From an uncultured Candidatus Melainabacteria bacterium (lineage in GTDB: Bacteria; Cyanobacteriota; Vampirovibrionia; Gastranaerophilales; Gastranaerophilaceae): a stretch of 5,522 nt of DNA. The notes under the pieces are model-generated. The model searched no databases. It was not told the DNA's origin and saw only the letters and a list, made by a program, of their open reading frames with translations. Numbering within the stretch: position 1 is the stretch's first letter; the number at the start of each line of letters is the position of its first letter. Positions 1 to 4,394 of the stretch are shown here, piece by piece. The position numbers were made by a program, and so were the translations under genes. The stretch spans positions 1 through 5,522 of the forward strand of contig CALAFU010000195.1 in the NCBI GenBank assembly GCA_937891325.1, written 5' to 3'.

Positions 1-1113
1 ATCGAAATGATTAAAGAAATGGGCTACTGCTCTGGTATTGAAAACTATTCAAGAATTATTGAGCGCAGACCCGCAGGGTCTGCGCCTGCAACGCTTTTAG
101 ACTACTTCAGAGGTGATTTTTTAACTGTTATTGATGAATCTCACGTAACTTTGCCACAACTTAAAGGTATGTCACATGGTGATGCTGCGAGAAAAGACAC
201 CTTAATTGAATACGGTTTTAGATTGCCATGTGCAAAGGATAACAGACCTTTAAAAAATGAAGAATTTTTCAACAAAGTAGGTCAAAAAATCTACATTTCC
301 GCAACACCTTCTAATTTTGAACTTAGCACATCAGAACAATATGTTGAGCAAATTATTCGTCCAACAGGACTTGTTGACCCTAAAATTTCGGTTCGACCTA
401 TTGAGTCTCAAATTCCTGATTTGAAGGCTGAAATTGAAAAACGAACTAAAAAAGACGAAAGAGTTCTTATCACAACGCTTACAAAACGAATGGCAGAAGA
501 CTTGTGCGACTACTTCACACAAGAAGGAATTCGTGTAAGATACTTGCACAGTGAAATTCAATCATTAGAACGTATTGAAATTTTGCGTGATTTAAGGTTA
601 GGTGAATTTGACGTCTTAATCGGTGTAAACTTGCTTCGTGAAGGCTTAGACATTCCTGAAGTTTCGCTTGTTGCGATTATGGACGCAGACAAAGAGGGTT
701 TCTTGCGTTCTGAAACAAGTTTAATTCAAACAATCGGACGTGCAGCCCGTAACTCTTGCGGTGAAGTTATTATGTACGCTGATAATATGACCGACTCTAT
801 GAAAAAAGCGATTGATGAGACAGAACGTCGTCGTGAAATTCAGCTTGAACACAACAAAAAGTTCGGAATTATTCCAAAAACTATCAAAAAACCTATCGAA
901 AACAATCTTCTTTCGCTTGTTGCAAGCTATCGCAACCTTGAAGATATTGTTGCGGAAGAAATGGTTGACCTTGGAATTGACAAAAAAGATTTGCCAAAAC
1001 TTATCACAAAACTTGAAAAAGATATGCACAAAGCGGCTAAAATTCTTGATTTTGAGCGTGCTGCAGAAATTCGTGACCAATTGAAAAAACTTAGAGAAAT
1101 GGTTAAAGAATAA
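1..1113 (+). CDS. uvrB: UvrB, excinuclease ABC subunit B (C-terminal part, 5' end outside window)
   Basis: UvrB is the damage-verifying helicase-like subunit of UvrABC nucleotide excision repair: it is loaded onto DNA by UvrA and recruits UvrC for incision. The frame is open from base 1 and gives 370 residues. By alignment with E. coli UvrB from memory, about 290 N-terminal residues (Walker A, beta-hairpin) lie upstream. Counting from the first visible residue: [11 protein letters not shown] at about 8-18; motif II DESH at 45-48; GGM-like loop and YGFRLP at about 71-76; motif III SATP at 100-103; [10 protein letters not shown] at about 159-168; motif V and the [14 protein letters not shown] block at about 210-223; motif [10 protein letters not shown] at 243-250; TERRR at about 274-278. 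A C-terminal UVR domain, which binds UvrC, occupies about 334-368 ([13 protein letters not shown]). All visible catalytic motifs are intact. One oddity is a GC-rich palindrome in the frame at 63-85, where the usual Tyr before Thr-Leu is Ala. Identification is secure. Confidence 0.98.
   Translation: MEMIKEMGYCSGIENYSRIIERRPAGSAPATLLDYFRGDFLTVIDESHVTLPQLKGMSHGDAARKDTLIEYGFRLPCAKDNRPLKNEEFFNKVGQKIYISATPSNFELSTSEQYVEQIIRPTGLVDPKISVRPIESQIPDLKAEIEKRTKKDERVLITTLTKRMAEDLCDYFTQEGIRVRYLHSEIQSLERIEILRDLRLGEFDVLIGVNLLREGLDIPEVSLVAIMDADKEGFLRSETSLIQTIGRAARNSCGEVIMYADNMTDSMKKAIDETERRREIQLEHNKKFGIIPKTIKKPIENNLLSLVASYRNLEDIVAEEMVDLGIDKKDLPKLITKLEKDMHKAAKILDFERAAEIRDQLKKLREMVKE
63..85. repeat. Perfect 10-bp palindrome inside uvrB coding sequence
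   Basis: The left arm GCGCAGACCC (63-72), loop GCA (73-75) and right arm GGGTCTGCGC (76-85) form a perfect inverted repeat. It is strikingly GC-rich against the AT-rich gene around it. It is read in frame as roughly ERRPAGSAP, in the variable loop before UvrB motif II, and the protein length there matches other UvrB proteins (no net insertion by alignment from memory). It could be an in-frame palindromic repeat element that replaced local sequence, or an mRNA hairpin. Its function is unknown. Confidence 0.7.
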
Positions 1114-1138
1114 AGAAAAAGCCCGAATTTCTTCGGGC
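1114..1138 (-). terminator. Rho-independent terminator for the 1205-1567 gene, possibly bidirectional
   Basis: Stem arms GCCCGAA (1121-1127) and TTCGGGC (1132-1138) enclose a loop that reads GAAA on the minus strand, a GNRA-type tetraloop. On the minus strand the stem is followed by TTTTTCTTTA, a good U-tract, which runs into the uvrB stop codon. On the plus strand there is no T-tract after the stem, so it looks built for minus-strand transcripts. It lies 66 nt beyond the stop of the facing gene and may also block or end uvrB transcription. Confidence 0.75.
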
Positions 1139-1204
1139 GGATATCTACATAATGCAATTCTTTTTTCATTGTCGAGTAAATTATAAATACATTATTTCTA
1201 TTTT

Positions 1205-1567
1205 TTAAAACATTTTTAACGTGATTTTTTCGGCTAATTCGTCAGAAATATTGCCAAATTCTGATTTTACAGCTGAAAGTTTGTCTGAAAATTGAGCTTC
1301 AAAATCCTTCATAGAAGCAGAAATTCTTGAGGCACTTTCTTGATTTACATAGGCTTTGACGTTAACCGTTTTCTTTAGTTGGACAGGCGCAGTTGGTCTT
1401 GTTGCAGTCATGTATTTGAATACATCATTTGCTGACACTTGTTTGCTTTCGGTTTGTGTAGTTTGTGTTTTTTCTTCTGTTTTCTTTTCATCAACAGAAA
1501 CTTGAACTTTTACATTGTTCTTTGATGAAATACCAAACAGATTTGTGTTAATTGCATTAATAGACAT
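1205..1567 (-). CDS. Hypothetical protein, 120 aa, lineage-specific helical protein
   Basis: No enzyme or domain family is recognised. The start ATG is supported by a strong AAGGAG seven nt upstream. The protein has a short Asn/Ile-rich N-terminus (MSINAINTNLFG), a low-complexity charged Thr/Glu/Lys/Gln linker at about 27-44, and a probably helical C-terminal half with an ANDVFKYM segment (46-53), an ESASRISASMKDFEAQFSDKL helix (about 77-97) and a terminal SDELAEKITLKMF helix. It has no signal peptide, membrane segment or cysteines. From memory, this order (ANDV..YM, then K.Y...E.A.RI...M..FE, then EFG..S...A) recurs in short proteins of Gastranaerophilales genomes; that is recollection, not a search result. 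It has its own promoter-like sequence and terminator, so it is probably monocistronic. It converges on uvrB. Confidence 0.8.
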   Translation of the reverse strand: MSINAINTNLFGISSKNNVKVQVSVDEKKTEEKTQTTQTESKQVSANDVFKYMTATRPTAPVQLKKTVNVKAYVNQESASRISASMKDFEAQFSDKLSAVKSEFGNISDELAEKITLKMF

Positions 1568-1574
1568 AATCTCT

Positions 1575-1580
1575 CTCCTT
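1575..1580 (-). promoter_or_regulatory. Shine-Dalgarno AAGGAG for the 1205-1567 gene
   Basis: On the minus strand AAGGAG sits seven nt before the ATG at 1567. This is a near-ideal ribosome binding site and fixes the start choice. Confidence 0.8.
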
Positions 1581-1598
1581 ATTCTCGCTGACAGTTTT

Positions 1599-1626
1599 TA
1601 TTTAATGATGATTTTTTAAAAGTCAA
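1599..1626 (-). promoter_or_regulatory. Candidate sigma-70 promoter for the 1205-1567 gene
   Basis: On the minus strand TTGACT (1621-1626) matches the -35 consensus at five of six bases. It is followed after 16 nt by TAAATA (1599-1604), a weak -10; TTAAAT one base further upstream, with a 15-nt spacer, is an alternative. The site lies between the terminator of the upstream unit and the start codon, where a promoter is expected. The AT-rich surroundings make the -10 uncertain. Confidence 0.45.
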
Positions 1627-1672
1627 CATTTTTGTTTAAAAATTTTTAAATTATTTTTTCAAAATAGCTAAA

Positions 1673-1702
1673 AAGGGCGGTTTGCCTAAGCAAACCGCCC
1701 TT
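1673..1702 (-). terminator. Rho-independent terminator of the HEAT/164-aa unit
   Basis: A perfect 13-bp inverted repeat (1673-1685 with 1690-1702) has a 4-nt loop, with a core of GGGCGGTTTGC pairing with GCAAACCGCCC. On the minus strand the stem runs into TTTTT at its distal side. It is 18 nt past the stop of the 164-aa gene (1721), so it ends that transcript before the promoter of the next gene. The core resembles the hairpin at 3533-3561. Confidence 0.9.
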
Positions 1703-1720
1703 AAAAAACTTTTTATTTTA

Positions 1721-2215
1721 TTATTTCAAGTAATGTTCTTTACCAACACCGAAACAATTTTTAGCCACGTCAACTGTTCCATAAGCTGCTAAGCCGATAG
1801 CTGAAGCCTTTGAAACTGCGCCTTTAGTTAGGATTGTTGCAGTTGTTAAAGCTAGAGGAACTACGTTATTAACTAAAGATTCGCCAACACCTTTAACATA
1901 GCCAACTGCTGAATTGAAGAAGTTACGAACTCTATTGAATAATTGTCCCTTCATTTCCATATCGAAACGTTTGTCTTGAGCTTTGCTCATCAAAACGCTT
2001 GGTTTATCAAGAGATTTTGAATCCATATATGCATCTAAGCCACTTGATGCGATTGCTTCACGTCTGCGTTCGCCGGCTCTAACTTGTCCTAATTTATGAG
2101 CATCGTATGCAATTGCTGCTAAACCTACATAACCTGTGGCTTTTGCTAAACCGTTACCTAAGTTAAATTTCTTAGCTGTTGCGGTTGTTGTTGCATTTTG
2201 AATTGTCATTGACAT
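1721..2215 (-). CDS. Hypothetical protein, 164 aa, Gly/Ala-rich hydrophobic segments
   Basis: The family is not recognised. The start at 2215 has AAGGA ten nt upstream; an in-frame ATG two codons in is a weaker alternative. Visible features are a Thr/Ala-rich N-terminus (about 8-15), a weakly hydrophobic GYVGLAAIAYDAHKLG stretch (28-43), a charged middle with RAGERRREAI (47-56) and an Asp/Lys/Met-rich region (about 60-90), then two hydrophobic stretches at about 114-130 and 138-152. It has one cysteine (154) and no clear signal peptide. Association with a membrane through the C-terminal pair is possible but not certain. It lies 48 nt downstream of the HEAT-like gene with no terminator between, and the strong hairpin at 1673-1702 follows it, so the two are probably co-transcribed. 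No function is inferred. Confidence 0.8.
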   Translation of the reverse strand: MSMTIQNATTTATAKKFNLGNGLAKATGYVGLAAIAYDAHKLGQVRAGERRREAIASSGLDAYMDSKSLDKPSVLMSKAQDKRFDMEMKGQLFNRVRNFFNSAVGYVKGVGESLVNNVVPLALTTATILTKGAVSKASAIGLAAYGTVDVAKNCFGVGKEHYLK

Positions 2216-2225
2216 TTTGTTTATT

Positions 2226-2230
2226 TCCTT
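2226..2230 (-). promoter_or_regulatory. Shine-Dalgarno AAGGA for the 164-aa gene
   Basis: Minus-strand AAGGA lies ten nt before the ATG at 2215, inside the 48-nt gap after the HEAT-like gene. No convincing -35/-10 pair is seen in this gap, which favours co-transcription. Confidence 0.6.
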
Positions 2231-2263
2231 TTAATTAGTTGATTTTGATTTATTGTTTTTGTT

Positions 2264-3037
2264 TTACTGAGGCATTCTTAATAGAATTTTGTTTGCGTAA
2301 TCGGCCTCTTCACTGTTTGGTATTTTAGACATTTTCTTTAGAAGATTTGCGGTTAACTCATCGCCTGTTATTAAGTTGGCTTCTAATGCTGCAAGTGATA
2401 AACTTCTTACTCCTAAATCAGGGTCTTGTAACATTTTGTTTGTTAATGCTGTAAGTGCTGGGTTATCCTTTCTTTCTGGGTCTTCTTGAAGTCTGGCTAC
2501 TACGTCTTGTCCTGCCATTATTCTTAATTTTTTATCTTGTGAGTTTAGATATGATTCTAAGTTTCTTACGTAATGATCAGTTAATTCCATTTTTGGCTTT
2601 TCAGCTTTTGTTGTATTCTTTGCAATTGTTTGGATTGCGTCGACCAATTCTTTTGGAATTTGAACCTCTTGTTTGATTGGTACTGTTTGTGACTGAATTA
2701 CGGTTGTTTCTTTTGGTTTTTCTTGAGCTTGAGGTTCTGGAGTATGTGGTGCTTTTGGTTTGATATTTTCGGTTGAACCTTTTCCGTTTGCCTCTGCGTT
2801 AATTCTGTTTATATCAGCCATTTGATTTGCTAGAGCTGCTTGATTTAGTCGGTTAATCATTGGCGATGCAAAAGTATTGATATAATATGCTGCAGGATAA
2901 CATCCATTGTTCAAAACCATTGTTTGATTTGGCATTGCTGGCATTGTATATTTACCTACGCCTGGAGATGTTACTGAGATACTAACTTTTGGACAATTAC
3001 CATTAGCTTGTACGTATTGTTTTGATACGTTTTGCAT
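2264..3037 (-). CDS. HEAT-repeat-like protein with disordered Pro/Gln linker, 257 aa
   Basis: This is probably a protein-interaction scaffold; no catalytic motif is visible. The N-terminal part (1-65) is uncharged and rich in Asn, Pro, Tyr and Met, with Cys15 and Cys46. A short Asn/Ala helix-prone stretch follows (about 62-85), then a Pro/Gln/Glu/Lys low-complexity linker (about 92-126). The C-terminal domain (about 153-257) is made of short paired helices. The DPDLGVRSLSLAALEANLI segment (205-223) has the Asp-Pro...Val-Arg...Ala-Ala-Leu pattern of HEAT/armadillo-type repeats, with less clear repeats before (about 165-185) and after it. There is no signal peptide or membrane segment. It is probably the first gene of a two-gene unit with the 164-aa protein and is divergent from the Cys4 gene. 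The HEAT assignment rests on this pattern and could instead be a generic alpha-alpha solenoid. Confidence 0.75.
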   Translation of the reverse strand: MQNVSKQYVQANGNCPKVSISVTSPGVGKYTMPAMPNQTMVLNNGCYPAAYYINTFASPMINRLNQAALANQMADINRINAEANGKGSTENIKPKAPHTPEPQAQEKPKETTVIQSQTVPIKQEVQIPKELVDAIQTIAKNTTKAEKPKMELTDHYVRNLESYLNSQDKKLRIMAGQDVVARLQEDPERKDNPALTALTNKMLQDPDLGVRSLSLAALEANLITGDELTANLLKKMSKIPNSEEADYANKILLRMPQ

Positions 3038-3045
3038 TTGCTTTA

Positions 3046-3079
3046 TAACCTTACCTAAATATTTATTTAACCTTACCTA
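3046..3079. repeat. 12-bp direct repeat spaced 22 bp, candidate operator
   Basis: TAACCTTACCTA occurs at 3046-3057 and again, identical, at 3068-3079. The 22-bp period is about two helical turns, as expected for regulator half-sites on one DNA face. The copies lie in the leader and at the probable start of transcription of the HEAT-like gene. Read on the minus strand, each copy contains AGGTAAGG, and the proximal one may also serve as a ribosome binding site about 11 nt from the ATG. A chance tandem duplication is the alternative. Confidence 0.5.
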
Positions 3080-3108
3080 CATATATATAAAGTCTAAAAC
3101 CATGTAAA
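3080..3108 (-). promoter_or_regulatory. Candidate promoter of the HEAT-like gene
   Basis: On the minus strand TTTACA (3103-3108) is followed after 17 nt by TATATG (3080-3085) within a run of alternating TA. A start near 3073 would fall in the distal copy of the direct repeat. The match is modest in AT-rich DNA, but the position between divergent genes supports it. Confidence 0.35.
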
Positions 3109-3172
3109 AATTGCCTTTTTAGGTTAATTATTACGAAATATTAACAAAATTAAAAAGTTTCTCAAATGCAGT

Positions 3173-3178
3173 TATAAT
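3173..3178 (+). promoter_or_regulatory. TATAAT -10 element implying a leaderless message
   Basis: A perfect TATAAT ends seven nt before the A of the ATG at 3185, so the expected transcription start coincides with the start codon. No Shine-Dalgarno is present upstream of that ATG. No good -35 is seen at 15-19 nt spacing, and there is no extended TGn directly before the element. Confidence 0.45.
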
Positions 3179-3184
3179 CATGAT

Positions 3185-3487
3185 ATGAACGATTTTCAAT
3201 CACAACTTCCAAAACGACTTTGTTTAAACTGCGGTAAATGCGGTGGAAAGTTACCAGAAACAGCCTTTTCAGACATTCCTGATGGGTGCGGTTATTATGG
3301 TTACATGTTTTTGAAACAAGAGGAACATAAACAAAAAGTTCGCCGACTTGATGAAGATAGAATTTTGTTAAAAGTTAAAATTATGAATGCAAAAGGTGAA
3401 GCAAAAAGAAAAAAATATCAAAAAGGTTTAGAAAAAGTTGAAGAAAAATTGAAGGAACTTGAACAATTTGGACCAATAGATTTTTAG
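3185..3487 (+). CDS. Small Cys4 protein with charged helical tail, 100 aa
   Basis: The family is not recognised. Four cysteines cluster near the N-terminus: Cys13, Cys16 and Cys19 in CLNCGKCGGK, then Cys35 in DGCGYYGYMF. This C-x2-C-x2-C-x15-C set could bind a zinc ion or an iron-sulfur cluster; the sequence alone does not decide. From about residue 44 the protein is dense in Lys, Glu and Arg and predicted helical, with a probable coiled coil at about 70-94, ending in FGPIDF. There is no membrane segment or signal peptide. The ATG at 3185 is the only possible start in this frame: an ATG at 3180 is out of frame and hits a stop at once, and no upstream in-frame start exists. It is probably a single-gene unit, divergent from the HEAT-like gene, followed seven nt later by a hairpin. 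A regulatory or assembly role is possible but unproven. Confidence 0.8.
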   Translation: MNDFQSQLPKRLCLNCGKCGGKLPETAFSDIPDGCGYYGYMFLKQEEHKQKVRRLDEDRILLKVKIMNAKGEAKRKKYQKGLEKVEEKLKELEQFGPIDF

Positions 3488-3493
3488 AATAAA

Positions 3494-3524
3494 GAAGGCG
3501 CCGAGGTTTCACCTCGGCGCCTTC
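3494..3524. terminator. Strong GC-rich hairpin after the Cys4 gene, probable (bidirectional) terminator
   Basis: A perfect 14-bp stem (3494-3507 with 3511-3524) has a 3-nt loop and a core of GGCGCCGAGG. It begins six nt after the Cys4 stop, but no T-tract follows it on the plus strand. On the minus strand TTTATTCT follows, so it could also be a second terminator for the pheS-side transcript. Confidence 0.65.
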
Positions 3525-3532
3525 AAATAAAA

Positions 3533-3561
3533 CAGGGCGGTTGCTTTCAGCAACCGCCCTG
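3533..3561 (-). terminator. Rho-independent terminator of the pheS operon
   Basis: A perfect 13-bp stem (3533-3545 with 3549-3561) has a 3-nt loop (TTC on the plus strand) and a core of GGGCGGTTGC pairing with GCAACCGCCC. On the minus strand it is followed by TTTTATTTG, a usable U-tract. It lies 120 nt beyond the stop of the membrane-protein gene. The core nearly matches the terminator at 1673-1702. Confidence 0.8.
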
Positions 3562-3627
3562 CAATATTATTAATGTAGGTCTTTCCCCGATACTGCAAAT
3601 ATCTCCTCTTTTCCTAGAAAGTGTGAG

Positions 3628-3648
3628 ACCCTGAAACAAGTTCAGGGT
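3628..3648. repeat. Small palindromic intergenic repeat
   Basis: ACCCTGAA (3628-3635) and TTCAGGGT (3641-3648) form an 8-bp inverted repeat around a 5-nt spacer, flanked by GTGTGAG and GACA. The pattern CCTGAA-ACAAG-TTCAGG followed by TGACA resembles dispersed intergenic palindromes that I recall from many bacterial genomes. Only one copy is present here, so membership in a repeat family is inferred. Confidence 0.45.
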
Positions 3649-3681
3649 GACAAGATTATAATGTTTAATCAATGCATCATT

Positions 3682-4383
3682 TTACAAATTACAATCTGCA
3701 TCTTTTTTTGTTTGAGCAAGATAATCTGCAAAAATCAAATAGTTTGTCATGAATAATATACAGCTGTAAATAATTATCAATACACTTCGTCCGTACATCA
3801 TTATAATAACGTAAAGTGGAATTAGGGCTATCAATGTAAATAAGATTGCTTGGATTGCGTAAAAAATTAAATCAACAATAAATGTTTTAATTGATTTAGC
3901 AATAACAATCAAATTGAAGGAATCTTTTAATTTTCCGGTATGCAAATATTGTGTAACCGTTGCAAAATAAATAGATGAGCATAACAATCCAACTAATAAA
4001 CCGCAAATATACATAACTACTGTATCTTCAAGAATTTGAGGATATTTTGCACAAAGAGCAGCAAAGCCCATGTAAATCAAGAAATTTATGACACATGGCA
4101 TAATACTTGCAACAATAACCATTAACAAGGTCCAAAACATTGGAATTGGCATCATAAATGACGGCATCAACATTTGTTCATTGTTCAAGGAACGCTTTAT
4201 AGTCTCAAAAAATACTGCAGCAAAAATTACGCCAAAAACAACATACATAGTTACGCTAATGAACATGTTTCCGCCCATTGCAGCCCAAACAGAAAGCATC
4301 AACGGAATTGACAAAATTAACATTTTAATAAATGCGTATTTGTCGCCCATTACGTTTCTTGCGCAATCTATAATGCTTACCAT
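3682..4383 (-). CDS. Multi-pass inner-membrane protein of unknown function, 233 aa
   Basis: The protein is very hydrophobic, with about six membrane segments at roughly 18-37, 40-62, 83-110, 121-146, 166-195 and 199-222. There are short polar loops, one charged loop at about 62-70 (IKRSLNNEQ) and one at about 147-156. The C-terminus is short and polar (KKDADCNL). No transporter or enzyme motif is visible. The overall plan is reminiscent of DUF4013-type membrane proteins, but this is only a loose impression. It starts nine nt after the pheS stop, and its AGGAG site overlaps that stop codon, so it is co-transcribed and probably translationally coupled to pheS. The two tandem hairpins follow. 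The link to tRNA charging is most likely positional rather than functional. Confidence 0.85.
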   Translation of the reverse strand: MVSIIDCARNVMGDKYAFIKMLILSIPLMLSVWAAMGGNMFISVTMYVVFGVIFAAVFFETIKRSLNNEQMLMPSFMMPIPMFWTLLMVIVASIMPCVINFLIYMGFAALCAKYPQILEDTVVMYICGLLVGLLCSSIYFATVTQYLHTGKLKDSFNLIVIAKSIKTFIVDLIFYAIQAILFTLIALIPLYVIIMMYGRSVLIIIYSCILFMTNYLIFADYLAQTKKDADCNL

Positions 4384-4387
4384 TTTA

Positions 4388-4394
4388 TTCTCCT
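4388..4394 (-). promoter_or_regulatory. Ribosome binding site overlapping the pheS stop codon
   Basis: On the minus strand TAGGAG merges the pheS TAG stop with the AGGAG of the membrane-protein gene, six nt before its ATG at 4383. This arrangement favours translational coupling. Confidence 0.75.

Larger units (their letters stand above)
3488..3681. other. Gene-free convergent junction
   Basis: No plausible reading frame is seen between the Cys4 gene and the membrane-protein gene. The stretch holds two hairpins in tandem (3494-3524 and 3533-3561), an unremarkable AT-rich piece (3562-3620), and a small palindromic repeat (3628-3648). Confidence 0.7.

Noticed and set aside
721..1080. Long minus-strand open frame (119 aa) opposite uvrB
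   Set aside because: It is antisense to well-conserved uvrB codons. The translation is Phe/Asn/Lys-rich with no domain pattern or ribosome binding site.
1159..1206. T-runs after uvrB as a plus-strand terminator
   Set aside because: No stable hairpin directly precedes these T-runs on the plus strand.
2455..2676. Plus-strand open frame of 73 aa rich in Leu and Phe within the HEAT-like gene
   Set aside because: It is antisense to the HEAT and linker region; its hydrophobicity arises from the complement of Lys/Glu/Gln codons.
3038..3184. Small RNA or riboswitch in the divergent region
   Set aside because: The region is AT-rich without a convincing conserved stem or aptamer core; the direct repeat and promoter elements explain the visible structure.
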